The position numbers were made by a program, and so were the translations under genes. Source: DATBGZ01 sp036557785 (lineage in GTDB: Bacteria > Actinomycetota > Actinomycetes > Mycobacteriales > Micromonosporaceae). From it: a stretch of DNA of 30,532 bases. Positions 29,273 through 30,532 of this stretch are shown piece after piece; the first letter of the stretch is position 1; each line of letters opens with the position of its first letter. The notes beneath the pieces are model-generated. The model made no database searches. It saw nothing but the letters and a program-made list of their open reading frames with translations, and was not told the origin of the DNA. Location of the stretch: positions 1-30,532 of the forward strand of contig DATBGZ010000074.1 of NCBI GenBank assembly GCA_036557785.1. Direction: 5' to 3'.

Positions 29273-30382
29273 TTAGCCCAACTGGGCGACACTCGTCTCG
29301 GCCGTCGCTGACGCGGTGGGTTCGGGCACGGCAGGTCTGCGCGCAAACTTTGCCCGCAGCGGTCTCTCCACGAACCGGAAGCTCGCCTCGCCCAGCACGA
29401 CGAACATGGCAATCCAGGCGACATCTGCGACGAGCGTGTGCCCGAGCGTACTGAGTATCGCTGTTCGTGCCAGGACGTTCCAGAGATAGATCGAATATGA
29501 TCGTTCTCCCAGCCAGCGCATGGGGGCGCTTGCCAGCACGGATCCGAGTGCTGATCGCGGCCGGGCCACGACGCCGACCAACGTGACGAGCGTCAGTATG
29601 GTCCCCGCGACGATCACCAGGGAGGTATGTCCGGTGTCGTTCCGATACGCCAGGGCCGGCAGGAGGGCAAGCGCCAGGGGTGCACCGGGCGCAAGATATC
29701 GAACGGTCCGGGACAGCCAATCATTGTGAATGACAATCGCAAGCAATGCGCCGACCAGGATAGGCAGTGCATTTGTGTCGCTGCCCGCATACTCGTGCTG
29801 GTCGAAGATCTTTTCCTTGCTCAGGCCGAGGTAGAGGTTAAGCGTCAGGGTGATCCCGATGAACGCAACGGTCAGCCCGGCAAACAGCCGAGGACTGCGG
29901 CGGTAGATCCAGAGCAGCGCGAACGGCCACAGCAAGTAGAATTGTTCTTCGATCGAGAGCGACCAGGTGTAGTTGAGGTAATCCTGAGTAGCGAGATAGT
30001 GGCCAGACCAGTCAAAGATGTTTGTTGTATAGGTAACAGCTGCGCCGGCGGCGGTGAGAATCTCCCAGACACTGAGGTGCACCGGGACAGGGAATGCGTG
30101 TCGAACGATGAGCAGCACCGCGACCGTCACTGCGACGACCGTCACCAACGCCGGGGCGAGGCGCGCCACGCGTCGACGATAGAACGCGCGCACATCGATG
30201 GTGCCCGTTTCGAGTTCTCGGAGCAGTAGGGTGGTGATGAGATACCCCGACAGGCAGAAGAAAACGGTCACACCGACGAAGCCGTCAATGAGCGGCCGAG
30301 TCGGGGCGTGCTGGCAGAGCACCAGAAGAATTGCCACGCCCCGGACGCCATCCAATCCAGGATGATGACCACGGTTGGGCAT
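29273..30382 (-). CDS. Acyltransferase 3 (OafA/YrhL-type) membrane protein
   Basis: 369 residues from the ATG at the complement of 30380-30382. It has about ten transmembrane helices. The family signatures are G-L-D-G-V-R-G-V-A-I-L-L-V-L with His25 (catalytic His candidate), F-F-C-L-S-G-Y-L-I-T (41-50), R-R-R-V-A-R-L-A-P, and S-I-E-E-Q-F-Y-L-L-W-P (near 143-153). Relatives add acyl groups to sugars of cell-surface polysaccharides, antibiotics or lipids. There is no SGNH domain fused at the C-terminus. The gene uses more A/T third positions than its neighbours (for example around 29940-30060), which may indicate later acquisition. It has a leaderless-type -10 just before the ATG. Confidence 0.9.
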   Translation of the reverse strand: MPNRGHHPGLDGVRGVAILLVLCQHAPTRPLIDGFVGVTVFFCLSGYLITTLLLRELETGTIDVRAFYRRRVARLAPALVTVVAVTVAVLLIVRHAFPVPVHLSVWEILTAAGAAVTYTTNIFDWSGHYLATQDYLNYTWSLSIEEQFYLLWPFALLWIYRRSPRLFAGLTVAFIGITLTLNLYLGLSKEKIFDQHEYAGSDTNALPILVGALLAIVIHNDWLSRTVRYLAPGAPLALALLPALAYRNDTGHTSLVIVAGTILTLVTLVGVVARPRSALGSVLASAPMRWLGERSYSIYLWNVLARTAILSTLGHTLVADVAWIAMFVVLGEASFRFVERPLRAKFARRPAVPEPTASATAETSVAQLG

Positions 30383-30394
30383 AAGCCGACCCTA
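30383..30394 (-). promoter_or_regulatory. Leaderless-type -10 element before the acyltransferase
   Basis: On the minus strand TAGGGT (complement of 30389-30394) is followed by six bases and the ATG, with no ribosome site. The spacing matches leaderless starts in actinomycetes. A -35 is not evident. Confidence 0.45.
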
Positions 30395-30402
30395 GCCCGA
30401 AG

Positions 30403-30531
30403 TTACGTCTCATTCCCAATGCCGTGCCGAGGGGTTGAGGCCTGTTGACCTGCGGGTTTGCGCTTGGGCGCCGGTTTCGGCGGGGTCCGGGTTCTGGCTA
30501 CGTCAGGGTGACGGGCACGGGTGTGCCGAGC
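30403..30531 (-). CDS. Possible C-terminal end of a gene continuing past the window (unrecognised)
   Basis: One minus-strand frame is open from the window edge for 42 codons to a TAA (complement of 30403-30405). The peptide is Pro/Arg/Lys-rich (T-R-T-P-P-K-P-A-P-K-R-K-P), a composition seen at the tails of some transposases, but no motif is diagnostic. A second frame ending at a TAG near 30500 is also possible (L-G-T-P-V-P-V-T-L-T). Which frame is real cannot be decided here. Confidence 0.25.
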   Translation of the reverse strand, partial: ARHTRARHPDVARTRTPPKPAPKRKPAGQQASTPRHGIGNET

Positions 30532-30532
30532 A

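Noticed and set aside
1..30532. CRISPR arrays, tRNA or rRNA genes, complete insertion sequences, phage attachment sites
   Set aside because: No regularly spaced repeats, no cloverleaf-like or rRNA-like segments and no transposase core motifs were seen on reading both strands.

Overview
The window is about 30.5 kb of very GC-rich DNA that is almost entirely coding. It carries GTG/TTG starts, serine/threonine kinases, a SigE-type sigma factor, a pyridoxamine-oxidase-fold protein and several leaderless-looking promoters. This points to a chromosomal segment of an actinomycete, perhaps a relative of the Micromonosporaceae or Frankia-type lineages. The exact taxon cannot be read from the sequence. 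I saw no rRNA, tRNA, CRISPR array, complete insertion sequence or plasmid/phage module.

Left part (1-8661). The tail of a cysteine-desulfurase-like aminotransferase is followed by two DUF190 (PII-like fold) genes facing away from each other. Next comes a tightly coupled six-gene operon, with junction overlaps of 1-4 nt. It encodes a membrane complex of the group 4 hydrogenase / complex I superfamily, in the order HyfC, HyfE, HyfF, a fused NuoC-NuoD/HycE large subunit, a ferredoxin plus NuoB-like small subunit, and HyfB. The subunit set resembles the M. tuberculosis Rv0082-Rv0087 cluster in a different order. The large subunit has lost all four Cys ligands of the NiFe site. The small subunit has lost all four Cys ligands of the proximal (N2-type) iron-sulfur cluster, replaced by Asp, Asp, Asp and Asn. 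The membrane subunits keep the Glu/Lys residues of the ion channels. This makes it an energy-converting-hydrogenase-related (Ehr) complex with an apparently dismantled redox path and an intact ion-translocating arm, and it is the most interesting system in the window. A 21-bp exact direct repeat lies upstream of both the second DUF190 gene and the operon, and a 16-bp perfect palindrome lies just before the operon, which suggests shared control.

Middle part (8750-19066). This holds a small SHOCT membrane protein, a GH65 phosphorylase/hydrolase, a broken inositol-monophosphatase remnant, a lipoprotein with a Hint (hedgehog/intein) domain, an APH-type phosphotransferase, and two membrane serine/threonine kinases. 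One kinase has a helical FIMAH-like outer domain and the other an outer PQQ-type beta-propeller. A Rieske/DUF2231 protein is transcribed divergently from the first kinase. A pyridoxamine-oxidase-fold protein closes the block.

Right part (19069-30532). A minus-strand operon encodes an SCP2-domain protein with a basic tail, an amylo-alpha-1,6-glucosidase-type enzyme and a DHA2-type exporter. After it come a slipin (SPFH) gene, a sigma factor fused to a transmembrane helix and an outer domain, an Imm-5-type protein, an aquaporin lacking the usual selectivity-filter Arg, and an ArsR-type regulator coupled to an MFS exporter behind a 30-bp dyad. The window ends with an acyltransferase-3 gene of visibly lower GC and a possible fragment of another gene.
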